From NCBI RefSeq assembly GCF_002849855.1, contig NZ_CP018617.1, forward strand, positions 1,240,001 to 1,304,000: a DNA stretch of 64,000 nucleotides. The letters are read 5' to 3'. Positions 18,486 through 28,500 of the stretch are shown here, piece after piece (position 1 is the first letter of the stretch; each line of letters opens with the position of its first letter). The position numbers and the translations under genes are program-made. This DNA comes from Vibrio azureus. Its GTDB lineage: Bacteria; Pseudomonadota; Gammaproteobacteria; Enterobacterales; Vibrionaceae. The notes under the pieces are model-generated. The model worked only from the letters and a program-made list of their open reading frames with translations, was not told where the DNA came from and made no database searches.

Positions 18486-18718
18486 TTCAGAAACAAAGCA
18501 TCATTAGTATTGATAGGCGAGCAAAGGAACTATGGACAAACCTTATTACAAATAAAGAAGAAATAACACCATTTAATAAAACTTTCTATATCTGGCATTG
18601 ATTTACAAAGTTAAATCACTTTCAATGTTCATACATCTTGCTGCTAAAAAGACATGTCAAAGGGAAAAGTTGGCTTGAAGGCAACTAGAGGAAAATAGGG
18701 CTTCATGATAAAAAGGCA

Positions 18719-18922
18719 TATATAACCAAGTGACCTCAAGATGCTTGATTCAGAGCGTGGTCACTGAAGCGAATCCAAGGAAGACAACGAAGCGGAATAG
18801 TATTCTATTTCTTATTTTTTTAAGAAAAACGGTTGTCTTACGCAAGAATCGGCCTCGGTGCCCCACTCCCAAAAAGCGAACGTCTTTAACTGTTAGCTAA
18901 CAGAGCAACTTGGAGTTACTTT
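18719..18922. repeat. Long intergenic repeat copy (right module type)
   Basis: Starts TATAACCAAGTGACCTCAAG and ends CAACTTGGAGTTACTTTG. Its centre (GAAGACAACGAAGCGGAATA, AAACGGTTGTCTTACGCAAG) is the inverse of the right half of the 6059-6368 element. Confidence 0.8.
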
Positions 18923-18947
18923 GCAATATCAGCACGCCATATTGTTT

Positions 18948-19712
18948 TTAACAAACTGAGCCTTGAATTGCCGATCCTAATGGCTTGCCTTTGTATGACA
19001 TAAAGACAGACGCCGCCGCTTCACCTGTTGTAAAGCTGGTAGAAGAGCTATAGAAGTATCTATTTTGCCAACCACGATTGTAGAATCTTGCCCAAGATTG
19101 AACCTGAGTATTACCTATGATCTTAGTTTTTATCGTGTATCTTGTGCTACCGACGTGACTGGCGACACTGATCTGAGGGCTCCATACCATTGGTGGTGCG
19201 TAAGAAGAAAATCGTTTACATCCAAACATTTTGTTCTTTTTGTGTTTGCCTAAAAGTGTTTTAGAATAATCTTTTTTATCAATAAAATTATTGTTTGGAT
19301 CAGACTCTTTGGCACTACTTTCAATATAACAGCTCGGTCCTGGTAAATCTTCAGGTTCGACTTCAGGTAGAACAAGCGGATCTAAATACAGTTTTGCTTT
19401 TGTACATGAACGCTCGACCATATTACCAAATTCATTTGGCACTTCGTACATCCCTTTAAGAGAGTATGTGTTGCCATAATTATCATAAGCGGTACCACCG
19501 TTATCAGTTTGATAAAGGGTATGAATATATACCTTATGCTTTTTTCCATCTTGACTAACGACGTCTATAGTGGCTTTCTTATTTAATTCAACGGCAAGCT
19601 CATGGGGAATCTCCCCAAATAACTTTTTATTTTCAGTAATATCTTTGTTTTCAGCAAGTATTTGGCTACTTAATAAAAGAGGGGCTAGTGTTAGTGCTAA
19701 TTTATATTTCAT
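18948..19712 (-). CDS. Exported protein of unknown function
   Basis: A 254-residue protein with a signal peptide (MKYKLALTLAPLLLSSQILA). The ATG at 19712 is chosen because AAGGAG lies seven bases before it. The mature part has five cysteines (RSCTK, PGPSCYIE, FGCKRF, QGSVC), which suggests disulfide bonds in the periplasm or outside the cell. The second half is rich in Ser, Tyr and Arg (RFYNRGWQNRYFYSSSTSFT) and looks beta-structured. I recognise no family. It stands alone between repeat-filled spacers. Confidence 0.65.
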   Translation of the reverse strand: MKYKLALTLAPLLLSSQILAENKDITENKKLFGEIPHELAVELNKKATIDVVSQDGKKHKVYIHTLYQTDNGGTAYDNYGNTYSLKGMYEVPNEFGNMVERSCTKAKLYLDPLVLPEVEPEDLPGPSCYIESSAKESDPNNNFIDKKDYSKTLLGKHKKNKMFGCKRFSSYAPPMVWSPQISVASHVGSTRYTIKTKIIGNTQVQSWARFYNRGWQNRYFYSSSTSFTTGEAAASVFMSYKGKPLGSAIQGSVC

Positions 19713-19911
19713 CAAACGAACTCCTTATTACGCTTATTTAGGCAACTATACGCATATAAGTTAAAACATAAAGTGCTTGATATCTCATAAATATAATTAA
19801 TTTCTATACACTTAGCTCTAAGCAACCTCAGGAGCTCTGTGCAAAAAAGCTGATCACTTTATTCTTAATATCGCAAACCCTGAATGGGTAGCGATAATCA
19901 ATTCCCCTTTT

Positions 19912-20033
19912 ATACCAAAGTAATCCCAAGATGCCGTGTTCAGCAAGATAACCTTAGCTCTCAGAGTCAGCAACGATTCGTAGATAAAGTGGTTCTAAAT
20001 TGAGATTCATGAATAAAGTCTGAGAGCGGTTCA
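19912..20033. repeat. Intergenic repeat copy (left module type)
   Basis: TACCAAAGTAATCCCAAG, then GTGTTCAGCAAGATAACC, GCAACGATTCGTAGATA and GGTTCTAAATTGAGAT. It parallels the left half of the 6059-6368 element but lacks its right half. Confidence 0.8.
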
Positions 20034-20164
20034 GTTGGCCATATTTATTAAGGGAAAGACTCATTGAAATAAGGAACAAAAATATTACGTTTTCTCTGTT
20101 TTTCTGGAGATGAATGTCGATGATACTCTTCACAAGCCAAATCGATTAGAAACGGCAACAGCAT

Positions 20165-20228
20165 AAAAAGCAGAGCTTAGCTCCTGATGCAATCACCCCC
20201 AACGTTTGTATTTTAGGCTCTGCTTTTT
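20165..20228 (+). terminator. 12-bp hairpin with 40-base loop and T-tract
   Basis: AAAAAGCAGAGC (20165-20176) pairs with GCTCTGCTTTTT (20217-20228). It has the form of a terminator with inserted loop sequence. No upstream plus-strand gene is visible, so it could end a small RNA or be a relic. Confidence 0.45.
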
Positions 20229-20309
20229 CTACTCCCTTACTTCTTGTCTAACTATTGAAGTCAGCGTATATTAAATCGTAGATTAACGATAAATAGAAAA
20301 GGTCTAAAA

Positions 20310-20654
20310 ATGAATGAACCATGTAGCAATAGCTGCAACGCAACTTTTGAGACCACACCGTCTCAACTTGTCGCTGAGCAAGCACTTTCTGCACAAGCGA
20401 AAGCACTCGCTCATCCCGCACGAGTTCGCATACTGCATATTCTTCACAAGCTGGACACATTAGGCGGTTGCCTAAATAGTGATCTGGTTTCTGAATTAGG
20501 ATTGGCGCAATCCACTGTCTCAGAACACCTACGTATACTCAAACAAGCAGGCTTTATTTCAGCAGAGCCCAACCCACCAAAAGTTTGTTATCGTATTCAA
20601 CGAAATACCTTAGAAGCCTTTCATGCAGGATTTTCAGCACTCCTCTTGAAGTAA
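20310..20654 (+). CDS. ArsR/SmtB-family winged-helix repressor
   Basis: A 114-residue regulator. Residues about 25-100 form the ArsR winged helix, with recognition helix LGLAQSTVSEHLRILKQAGF. Cysteines occur at the N-terminus (EPCSNSCN), in the middle (GGCLNSD) and near the wing (KVCYRI), so metal, arsenical or redox sensing is possible. They do not form the ELCVCDL motif of classical ArsR. No resistance gene follows: the next gene runs in the opposite direction. Its target is therefore unknown and could be distant or only itself. Confidence 0.88.
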   Translation: MNEPCSNSCNATFETTPSQLVAEQALSAQAKALAHPARVRILHILHKLDTLGGCLNSDLVSELGLAQSTVSEHLRILKQAGFISAEPNPPKVCYRIQRNTLEAFHAGFSALLLK

Positions 20655-20702
20655 ACCACTTTTTACTATTTGATATCTGTACCTAAGAGGTTCCAATTTA
20701 AT

Positions 20703-21635
20703 TTAATATCCAACAACGGTTGTTACTAGTCGGTGATCTGAGCCTTCAGGGTGACTCAATGACTGACGACGACAGATCTTTCTCTGCATACTTTTCGATT
20801 TTAGCCAAAAATGATCAATCCCTATCATAGTAAAACCCGGGATAGGAAAACCTTTGACTGAAGTTGGCCAGCTCGATACTGGCGATGACTGAAATTCTTC
20901 AAAAAGTCCTGAAAAACTCGGACTTGCTGCAGAAATATTAAAATCTCCAACAACCATCATCTCATCACTCGGATACACTTCAGCCAACATTTCAATGGTA
21001 CGAATCAATGCATTACGTCGCTGCCAAAGACGTTCATTTCTCGGTGATGGTGGATGAGCGGTCATCAGAGTTATAGCTTCTCCTTCTTCCACTTGCCATG
21101 TTGCCCTAACCATTTCTTGACCATCAGGTGTATGATAAATAGTAACAGGCTCTAAGGGGTATTTGCTTAAAATCATTTGATTAGAAGGATAGCCAACATG
21201 ATGTTGCCCCCCATAATAAAAAGGATAGAGGTCATCAAGGAGATGCAGTTTATCACCGACACTTGGAGATAACTCTTGCATGATAACTAAATCTGCTGGA
21301 TTTCTTATTAGGTAGTTTATGAATTGGTTTACATCAGGGTTTTCGTAGAAAAGATTAAATTGAATCACTTTAAGCTTTCCCTCACATTTCTCTGTTCGAT
21401 GTGCTTCGCTGGTCACGAGAAAAGGAATAAAACATAACGTGATAATAAACGAGGTTATTCCAATAACCCATTGGCGCCTAAATAAGAGGAAAACAGTATA
21501 GATTAAATATGCAAGCAAAATAGCAGATGGAATTGAAACAATGTTATCTATCCACCAAAGGTCGTTGTGCTGCCTTAAGAGTGCCCAAAACAACACTGGT
21601 AGTACCAAACAAATCCATTTGAAAACACTCGGCAT
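20703..21635 (-). CDS. Membrane-anchored endonuclease/exonuclease/phosphatase-family protein (YafD-like)
   Basis: A 310-residue protein from the ATG at 21635 (a GTG at 21689 is possible). Three hydrophobic segments fill residues 1-85. The rest is an EEP phosphodiesterase domain with the expected landmarks: VIQFNLFYENPD (metal-binding Asn), VIMQELSP (metal-binding Glu), TLMTAHPPSP, VGDFNISAASPSF (catalytic Asp-x-Asn) and EGSDHRLVTT (catalytic Asp-His). It resembles the YafD group of DNase I-fold proteins. The substrate is unknown, and with three membrane helices a lipid or envelope phosphodiester is as likely as nucleic acid. Confidence 0.85.
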   Translation of the reverse strand: MPSVFKWICLVLPVLFWALLRQHNDLWWIDNIVSIPSAILLAYLIYTVFLLFRRQWVIGITSFIITLCFIPFLVTSEAHRTEKCEGKLKVIQFNLFYENPDVNQFINYLIRNPADLVIMQELSPSVGDKLHLLDDLYPFYYGGQHHVGYPSNQMILSKYPLEPVTIYHTPDGQEMVRATWQVEEGEAITLMTAHPPSPRNERLWQRRNALIRTIEMLAEVYPSDEMMVVGDFNISAASPSFSGLFEEFQSSPVSSWPTSVKGFPIPGFTMIGIDHFWLKSKSMQRKICRRQSLSHPEGSDHRLVTTVVGY

Positions 21636-21731
21636 AGGCTCTACTTGAATGAAAAATTTCTTCTCTAAGCATATACAAAAAATACTCACTTACCCAATTT
21701 TGAAGTGATGAGTGTCATCGTAAGAACATTG

Positions 21732-21785
21732 ATATACCCAAATGACCTCAAGCTACTTGATTCAGAGCAAGGACACTGGGTATAA
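21732..21785. repeat. Intergenic repeat copy
   Basis: ATACCCAAATGACCTCAAG, then CTACTTGATTCAGAGCAAGG and the closing CACTGGGTATA. It lies in the spacer between the YafD-like gene and the beta-lactamase-like gene. Confidence 0.75.
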
Positions 21786-22022
21786 GCGCAGCTATGACCA
21801 TACTGCCCATACAAAGAGTAAACTCTGTCAATTAATACGAGATTTTTCTTTTAGCCACTGAGATATATGGAAATAATTAATAAAATTAAGAAATGTTAAA
21901 GATTGACATGTTAAGAATAAAAATTTGTCGCTATAATTTATACAGGCTCTGCTGTATTGCTCGACCCGCATACTGTTAGCAAGTGATATCAGCTTGTAAA
22001 AGATGTTAATCAATGAGATGAA

Positions 22023-22859
22023 ATGAAAAAACGACTACTACTTTTACTGCTTGTGTTATCTCCTTTTTTCAATTATGCATCTTCACTGGAAAGTGCTATT
22101 GCTATTTTAGAGGAAGAAACCTCAAGCCGAATCGGGGTTTCTGTTTGGGATACCCAATCCAATGAATGGTGGGATTATCGAGGTAATGAGCGTTTTCCTA
22201 TCTTAGGCACTGCGAAAGTGTTTGTCTGTGCGGCAATGCTTGATGCTATAGAACGTAATGTTTTCAGTAAGAATACGACAGTCACCATAAAACCAGAAGA
22301 ATTGACTACATACTCCCCCTACGTAACGCACTGGATTGGACAGCCGATAAAACTTACATCCCTTTGTGAGGCAGCAGCATTAGAAGGCGATAATACGGCC
22401 GCTAACGTCATTATGCGAGAATTAGGTGGCCCGCAAAGTATTAACACTTTCTTTCGTTCCATCGGTGATAAAAGCACCCATATCACTCAATTGTTTCCAA
22501 CCAATAGTTCTCTTAAAGGCAATTCATCAAAACCAAACACAATGGTCATGAACCTGCATAATATATTCGAAGGTGACCGATTAAACTATGAAGATCGAGA
22601 ACAAATAGAAACCTGGATGAAAAACACTAATCGTAAAAAGTCTAGGATCACTCCGGCTCTTCCAGAAAATTGGTTTCTCGCAGAGCGAAGAGGTATAGCT
22701 CATGATTCACGGGCAGAATTATTTACGATATGGCGTGAGGAGCATTCACCAGTCTATGTGGGAATTTACATTAAAGACTACGACCTATCGCTCCAAGCCA
22801 GCGGTCAGTTGCTCACTCAAGTGGCGCAGCTGGTTCTCCGAGAATATGATGAAATGTAA
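22023..22859 (+). CDS. Class A beta-lactamase-fold protein lacking the catalytic residues (CARB-like pseudoenzyme)
   Basis: A 278-residue exported protein (signal peptide MKKRLLLLLLVLSPFFNYAS). It aligns along its whole length with carbenicillinases: SRIGVSVWDTQSNEWWDYRG, TYSPYV, DNTAANVIM, GGPQSI and IGDK are all in place. The active-site motifs are changed. SxxK is GTAK (Gly62 for the nucleophilic Ser). SDN is GDN (Gly122). The Glu166 region reads LFPTNSS (Phe158). KTG is RRG (222-224). With no serine nucleophile and no general base, hydrolysis of beta-lactams should be impossible. The frame is intact with a good export signal, so it is probably a working protein with another role, such as binding, and not a decaying gene. 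Confidence 0.85.
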   Translation: MKKRLLLLLLVLSPFFNYASSLESAIAILEEETSSRIGVSVWDTQSNEWWDYRGNERFPILGTAKVFVCAAMLDAIERNVFSKNTTVTIKPEELTTYSPYVTHWIGQPIKLTSLCEAAALEGDNTAANVIMRELGGPQSINTFFRSIGDKSTHITQLFPTNSSLKGNSSKPNTMVMNLHNIFEGDRLNYEDREQIETWMKNTNRKKSRITPALPENWFLAERRGIAHDSRAELFTIWREEHSPVYVGIYIKDYDLSLQASGQLLTQVAQLVLREYDEM

Positions 22860-22948
22860 GCCAAATTAAGCTCCTCATCCCCCCATGTAACGCTTAAAAC
22901 TGAGTATATTGATTTGTCCTAGATGATATAATGGCTCCCCTCTCCTCA

Positions 22949-22989
22949 TATCCCCAAGCAACCTGAAGGAGCTTATAATGACTTGGGCA
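22949..22989. repeat. Intergenic repeat copy (divergent)
   Basis: TATCCCCAAGCAACCTGAAG, then GAGCTTATAATGACTTGGGCAT. It sits just upstream of the HAD phosphatase gene. Confidence 0.6.
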
Positions 22990-23030
22990 TGTAATATTTT
23001 CAAAAACCTACCACAACAAAGAGTCTAAAC

Positions 23031-23696
23031 ATGAATTACCAAGCTGCCATTTTTGATATGGATGGATTGCTGCTCGATACCGAACGAGTGTGTATGCAAA
23101 TCTTCAAACAGGCTTGCATAGCGCAACAATTACCTTTCTACGAACATGTATACCTTTCAATTATTGGCCGAAATGCGGCAGGCATCCAAGCCATTTTTAA
23201 ACAAGCTTATGGCGATGATTTAGATAGACTACATAATGAATGGCGTAAACGTTATGATGCCGTAGTAAAACATCAGGCTATCCCAGTAAAAGAGGGGGTG
23301 ATTGAACTGCTCGAATGGCTGATAAAAAATAATATCCCAACAGCCGTCGCCACCTCAACTGCTCGAGATGTTGCACAAAAAAAACTGAAATTAGCTGGAT
23401 TGGACAAATATTTTGATAGTGTTACAACGGGCTGTGAAGTCACTCATGGTAAACCAGACCCTGAAATATTTTTACTCGCCGCACAGCGTTTAAACATCAA
23501 ACCGACTCTTTGCTTGGCTTTTGAAGATTCTAACAATGGTATACGTGCGGCCGTTGCAGCAAACATGATCGCTTATCAGATTCCAGATTTAGTCGAGCCT
23601 GATGATGACATACGTCAATTAGGTCATTCTATTCTGCCTTCACTTTCCGATGTCCTTGCACAACTTCAGCGTGCGGAAAGTCCCGACACAAAGTAA
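23031..23696 (+). CDS. HAD-superfamily phosphatase (subfamily IA, phosphoglucomutase-like)
   Basis: A 221-residue soluble enzyme with all four HAD motifs: FDMDGLLLDTE (nucleophile and general acid Asp), ATSTA (motif II), KPDPEIF (motif III Lys) and FEDSNNGIRAA (motif IV). The alpha-helical cap between motifs I and II and the DGLLLDTE pattern place it with the beta-phosphoglucomutase/sugar-phosphatase group. Without an Arg-Lys cap check, phosphatase activity on a small sugar phosphate is the more likely role. It converges on the symporter gene with a shared terminator. Nothing nearby names its substrate. Confidence 0.88.
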   Translation: MNYQAAIFDMDGLLLDTERVCMQIFKQACIAQQLPFYEHVYLSIIGRNAAGIQAIFKQAYGDDLDRLHNEWRKRYDAVVKHQAIPVKEGVIELLEWLIKNNIPTAVATSTARDVAQKKLKLAGLDKYFDSVTTGCEVTHGKPDPEIFLLAAQRLNIKPTLCLAFEDSNNGIRAAVAANMIAYQIPDLVEPDDDIRQLGHSILPSLSDVLAQLQRAESPDTK

Positions 23697-23735
23697 GGAT
23701 TGTTAACCGACTCCTTATGCTAAAGTCTGTTGACT

Positions 23736-23767
23736 ATATCCAAACGACCTCAAGATACTTGGATATA
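23736..23767. repeat. Intergenic palindromic repeat copy (short form)
   Basis: TATATCCAAACGACCTCAAG followed by ATACTTGGATATA. It lies immediately before the terminator hairpin shared by the two converging genes. Confidence 0.7.
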
Positions 23768-23769
23768 AT

Positions 23770-23803
23770 AAAAACACGCCCCCAAAATGGAGAGCGTGTT
23801 TTT
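23770..23803. terminator. Bidirectional terminator
   Basis: Stem AAAAACACGC / GCGTGTTTTT with a 14-base loop between the HAD and symporter genes. T-tracts are present in both directions. Confidence 0.8.
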
Positions 23804-23823
23804 CTATATCGCTTGGATTTTGA

Positions 23824-25125
23824 TTAAGCAGTTAAATCTGAGCTTGATGATGAAGCATTGGTTAAAGCGTGCTTCTTCTGCCAACGGTCAATCACAAGTG
23901 TAGCGACTAAATCACCCTCTACATTCACCGCGGTTCGGAATGTATCCAACGGGCGCTCAATCACAAGCAAAATAGCAATAGCCTCTAATGGAATACCAGC
24001 AGCCAGTAACACAAGTTGCATTCCAGACATCGAACCGGAAGGCATACCTGGTGCACCGACGGAAGATACCATTGCCATGATGAAGATCATCACAAGGCCC
24101 GTAGTGCTCAAATCGATCCCAAACAGCTGAGCAAGAAAAATAGCGGCTACGCCTTCAAACAGAGCGGTACCATCCATATTCATCACTGATCCCAAAGGCA
24201 GAACCATACTGCTTACCTCTGGGGAAACATCAAGGTTTTCTTCCGCCGTTTGTTTCGCTAATGGTAAAGTTGCAGCACTTGAAGAGGTGGCAAATGCCAT
24301 CGCAAGTGGAGCAGAAATCGCTTTAAAAAGTTTGATGGGCGAAATACCAGCCAGTGTACGAGCAAGAGTCGGCAATACAATGAGTCCGTGGATCATCGTT
24401 AAAGTAAACACCAATAATGCGAACAGAGCGAGCTGTTGAATTAGGTTACCATCCGACGTCAAAGTGATATCAAGCACAATTGCAAAGATAGCAATGGGTG
24501 ACAGCTTAACAATGCCACGAATAATCGTATTAACACTTCGGTTTAAACCAGAAACAACGTCTAATAATGGGTGACCAGCCGGCACAGAAAGTAAAATCGC
24601 TACCCCAGCCATAAATGAGAAGACAACAATAGCCAGCAGATTACCGTTTGCGATTGCAGCAAAAGGGTTAACCAGAGCCATTTTAACGAGATTCGTTAAA
24701 ATAGCAGCCCCACCGGCAGCTTCCGCGTCAATCAACCTGACGTCACTTGCGACCGGGACTGTTTGGCTCAATGGCTCCCATGCAGGTAAAGCAAGTGAAG
24801 CACCTAAACCAAGTGCGATGGCGATTAACGTAGTAAAGCTATAAAAGAGCACCGTTCGGCCGCCTAACGCTTTTAGTCGTAAGACCGAACCAATGTTTGT
24901 GATCCCCTCGACAAGCGAGAATAGCACCATCAAGCCTACAACCATTTTTAATAAACCAAGATAGGCCGTTTTACCCAGCATCAAAGTTTGGTAATAACCG
25001 TTGTCAGCAAGCATGGCTTTATCGACAGAGCCATCAAAGAAATACAGTGTTAATTGGGCGGCAACCCAAGCAAGCAACGCTGAGATAAGAAGTTGAATCG
25101 GTAATGATAATTGAAATTTACGCAT
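23824..25125 (-). CDS. Dicarboxylate/amino acid:cation symporter (DAACS family)
   Basis: A 433-residue transporter from the ATG at 25125 (a GTG at 25140 is also possible). It has eight hydrophobic helices and the two re-entrant hairpin signatures: the serine-rich AFATSSSAATLPLAKQ and the substrate/cation motif LPLGSVMNMDGTALFEG. MVSSVGAPGMPSGSMSG is HP2. The family takes up glutamate, aspartate, C4-dicarboxylates, or serine/threonine/cystine with sodium or protons. The arginine that marks acidic-substrate carriers is not obvious in the TM8 stretch, so the substrate is left open. Single-gene unit. Confidence 0.9.
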   Translation of the reverse strand: MRKFQLSLPIQLLISALLAWVAAQLTLYFFDGSVDKAMLADNGYYQTLMLGKTAYLGLLKMVVGLMVLFSLVEGITNIGSVLRLKALGGRTVLFYSFTTLIAIALGLGASLALPAWEPLSQTVPVASDVRLIDAEAAGGAAILTNLVKMALVNPFAAIANGNLLAIVVFSFMAGVAILLSVPAGHPLLDVVSGLNRSVNTIIRGIVKLSPIAIFAIVLDITLTSDGNLIQQLALFALLVFTLTMIHGLIVLPTLARTLAGISPIKLFKAISAPLAMAFATSSSAATLPLAKQTAEENLDVSPEVSSMVLPLGSVMNMDGTALFEGVAAIFLAQLFGIDLSTTGLVMIFIMAMVSSVGAPGMPSGSMSGMQLVLLAAGIPLEAIAILLVIERPLDTFRTAVNVEGDLVATLVIDRWQKKHALTNASSSSSDLTA

Positions 25126-25499
25126 AAAATGGCCTAACACCTTAATCAGTCAAACTCTATTGAGCACATTCTGGCATTTATTAAAATAGGAGAATTGAGC
25201 TTAACGATTAAAAATTTGTAATAAACAGGCTCATGTAAAACGTTACGTAAGATGAATGTGAAATTGCTTAAGAATCACTCCATCATTACTTACTGTTTTA
25301 GCCTGACAATAATATCAGGCAAGCATCGCATAGAATGACCAAAGAATACAACCAACGATCCTTGACCACTGAGAAGCCAAAGGATCACCAAAAACAGATA
25401 AGCAACTGATTAAAAAGAAATTTTATAAATTAAGATTCAAATCATAATAGTCTATTACAAATATGTAATAAAAAATGGTTATAAAAAGTGGTGATAAAA
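25126..25499. promoter_or_regulatory. Upstream region of the symporter gene
   Basis: About 370 bases with no gene. An inverted pair GATCCTT / AAGGATC at about 25358-25388 could be an operator or weak hairpin. The symporter promoter must lie here. Confidence 0.35.
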
Positions 25500-25525
25500 A
25501 AGCCACCCTAGAAAATGGGTGGCTT
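25500..25525 (-). terminator. Terminator of the chitinase gene
   Basis: Stem AAGCCACCC / GGGTGGCTT with an eight-base loop. On the minus transcript it is followed by TTTTTATC, 29 bases after the chitinase stop. Confidence 0.85.
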
Positions 25526-25553
25526 GTTTTCTATCATTTACTTAACAGAGAGT

Positions 25554-28500
25554 TTACTGTGGATTAAGACCCAGTTTCTGCAGTACGAGCATGAAGTTTT
25601 CACGGCGCTCTTCTACGTTATGTACATCACCTGTAGAGCAGGTTAAATCAGGGCAACCACGGTTTACGATGCCAGAGACATCATCAATAAACTGCGATCC
25701 CGTCATGCCACTATCTACATATTTTTTCAGTTCAGCATGGTAATTCCAATCACTGTATGGACCGCCCACATCGTTATACGCTTGTACAGACGTTACCCAA
25801 TAGAACAGACCTGCGATCCATTTGATTTCTTTGTTTTCTTCAGAGCTACAGATCAGTCCTGGGTTTGAACAGAAATCAAGGTCGGCATAAAGTGGATTCG
25901 CTGGTGGTGCCTCAACCGTTACTCCATCAATTGTTGTACCAATGGTATCGGGATCGACGTGCGAGCGTCCAAGGTAATGGTTAAGAGTACCGAAGTTTTG
26001 GCGTCCAGTCGTTTGAATAACACCACGTCCCCACCAGCCACAGCCTTCAACACTTTCTTGGCTGCTGCCATCCCAAATAAAGCTACCTGCTTTTTGTCCA
26101 ACGTAAGTTTTACATAAATCACGTTCCCAAACTTGTTTAGAAGTATCTACTTTTTCTGGTACTTCATTACAGTGACCATTATTTGTCCAACGGCCTACGT
26201 GACCATTAACCAATAACCCTTTTTCTTCTAAAACGGCATCAGGCGCAGCAAAGACTGGTGCTGGCGCTCCGTACCATTTCGCATGAGTTAGAGCACTGAC
26301 TTCCATTTTATTATCACGAGGGCAAGAGTAAGCATAATCTAGACCTGAGACTGGGTTAACGCCATAATCTGCGTATTTCTGACCCAACTGACCACAACTT
26401 GCAGACATTGGGTAATCCGTTGGCGCACCATATCTGACTTCAGACCAGTTATTTTCATCACACGCGTTGTAGCGAATCGTCTCCTGCATACTTTGCGCGA
26501 GGAATGCTGCAATCGCGACTTTGGCATACTTGATATTGGTCGCATCATCAACGCTGCTGTCTAACAACCAGAATTTATTGCCTGCTACCCCGATATTGTG
26601 CATTGCATTCAAGCCATCGAGAAAGTCTGCCCACTTGTAAACTGTAGAAGGCTCCCATTGTGATTGTGGCGTTTCATATAAGAACGCTTCATTGTTCATC
26701 ACATTTTCAACAGCGGCTAACTCTTGGTTAAGTGCCTCAATACTTGTTAACGCACCTTTCTCTAGCTCCTCTCCTACGTAATAAAGAGGTACTTTGGCAT
26801 TTTGGTAACGAGCAATTTTACTGGATAACGCATCTGAATCTTTATCAAATAACAGAGCGAAAACGTTACTGTATGCTGATTTACGAATTTTCTGTTCTGC
26901 CGTCGTTTGCCCCATAAAGTAATTTGCCGCTTGTTCAGTAGGAATGTTCGCCAGCATTGCTGGTGCTTCCACATAATCTGTAACTTGTTTTACATATTCT
27001 AATGCATTGTGCCACTGCTCACTGGTTAGCGCAGCTGTTGCACCAGATTTAGTAAAGGCCAAAAAGTCAGCTTTCGTTGTTGCATCAAGTTGATACAGTC
27101 CAAGTTTACTCAATAAGTCGGCGGTATAAACAGACGCAGCATCCCAAACAGACTGACGCCCAGAATGTGTATCAAAAGCAAAATCACCAATATTTAGCGA
27201 CCAACCAAACTTAGCTTGTGGAGCAAGTGTACTCAGGATTAAGTTATGTGCCTGAGCCCAACCTTTAACATCGTCACTAAGCGCATTCACCGCTGCACTA
27301 TCAATCGAGCTACCTGTAAGAGTTAATGCATTTGTGAGCGCTTGCTTAACGGCAACCGAACCAATCGAGTTACCTTTGTCTTGAGTGACCTTATCCAACA
27401 CGTCACTGCTGATAATGAGGGAAGACGTACCCGCATTTTCAGCCTGTTCGATAAGTTGCACAAATTGATTGGTCAGTTGTTCGAGGTTTTTTAATTCCGA
27501 TACTGAGCTTGTATTGAACGTCAATGTTGCGGGTGCCGCTGTTGATGGACTAGCGACAACGAAAGTATTTGGCCAACCAGCAACCTCTAAGCGAACAGGA
27601 TCCATTGGATTTCGTAGAGACAGCAATGGCGCGGTGCCCGCTTCTGTTCCATCACAATTGAGGTGGTGTGTCCATGATTGATCGCTACCGGGAATAGTTT
27701 GTGTCCAGCTCGCTGCTGAGTAAGCGATGTTTTTATGTACCATAATGTCACCAGCTTTCGCATGATCCCCACGTGTCCAATCTGGGTAAACATTAAACTC
27801 TGCACATAAGCCGTCTGGTGTTGGTGTGCTCGCTTCTTCAACACTGATACTGATTTGTGCTGTTGAAGATAAGTTTTGTGCATCCGTTGCTACCGCTTGT
27901 AAAGTAACATTACCGACATTGGTTGCATTCCATTGACAATTAAATTGTGTTGTTACTGTCGCGTCAAACTCACAAATAGCCTCATCATTCGCTTTTACAA
28001 TGACTTGAGATAGATCATCATTTAAGTCAGAAGCTTGAACATTAATATCTAAAGCTTGATCTTTAATGATACTTGAACCGTTACTCGGTGTTGTAAATCT
28101 GACTTCTGGAGCAATTGGCTCCCCCGCCTCTTGAGCGGTTACATTTATGGCAACGGTTTGCTCTTGAACTAAACCAGAAGCATCCTCAACGACGACTTTA
28201 ATGGAATGAGCCCCTTCACCAACTGCACTCCAACTTGCTTGATAAGGTGATTGTGTAAGGCTTGCCACTTGCGTACCATCCACGAAAAACGTCGCCGATT
28301 TTACGCTCGTATTTGTTGCCTGAACATCGGCTAAAATAATGACCGTTTGCCCTTCAATAAATTCAGCGCCATTCGTAGGTGACGTTAATTGAAAAGACAA
28401 TTCGGGGTCTCCGCCTGTCCCACCATCACCATTGGTTTCCAAACGCACAGTATTTTGCAGCAGATTGAGATCGAGCACCCCACTCACACCCAATGTGAGC

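Larger units (their letters stand above)
18418..18947. other. Intergenic region occupied largely by repeats
   Basis: 530 bases with no gene. It contains a partial repeat end (18440-18485) immediately upstream of the GH3 gene, about 230 bases of AT-rich sequence likely to carry its promoter, and a long repeat copy (18719-18922). Confidence 0.5.
19713..20309. other. Intergenic region with repeat copy and long-loop hairpin
   Basis: About 600 bases without a supported gene. It holds a repeat copy (19912-20033) and a hairpin with a long loop (20165-20228), followed by about 80 bases that should contain the ArsR-type gene's promoter. Confidence 0.5.

Noticed and set aside
22023..22859. Functional carbenicillinase (antibiotic-resistance gene)
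   Set aside because: The nucleophilic serine and the general base are both replaced, so resistance by hydrolysis is not expected.
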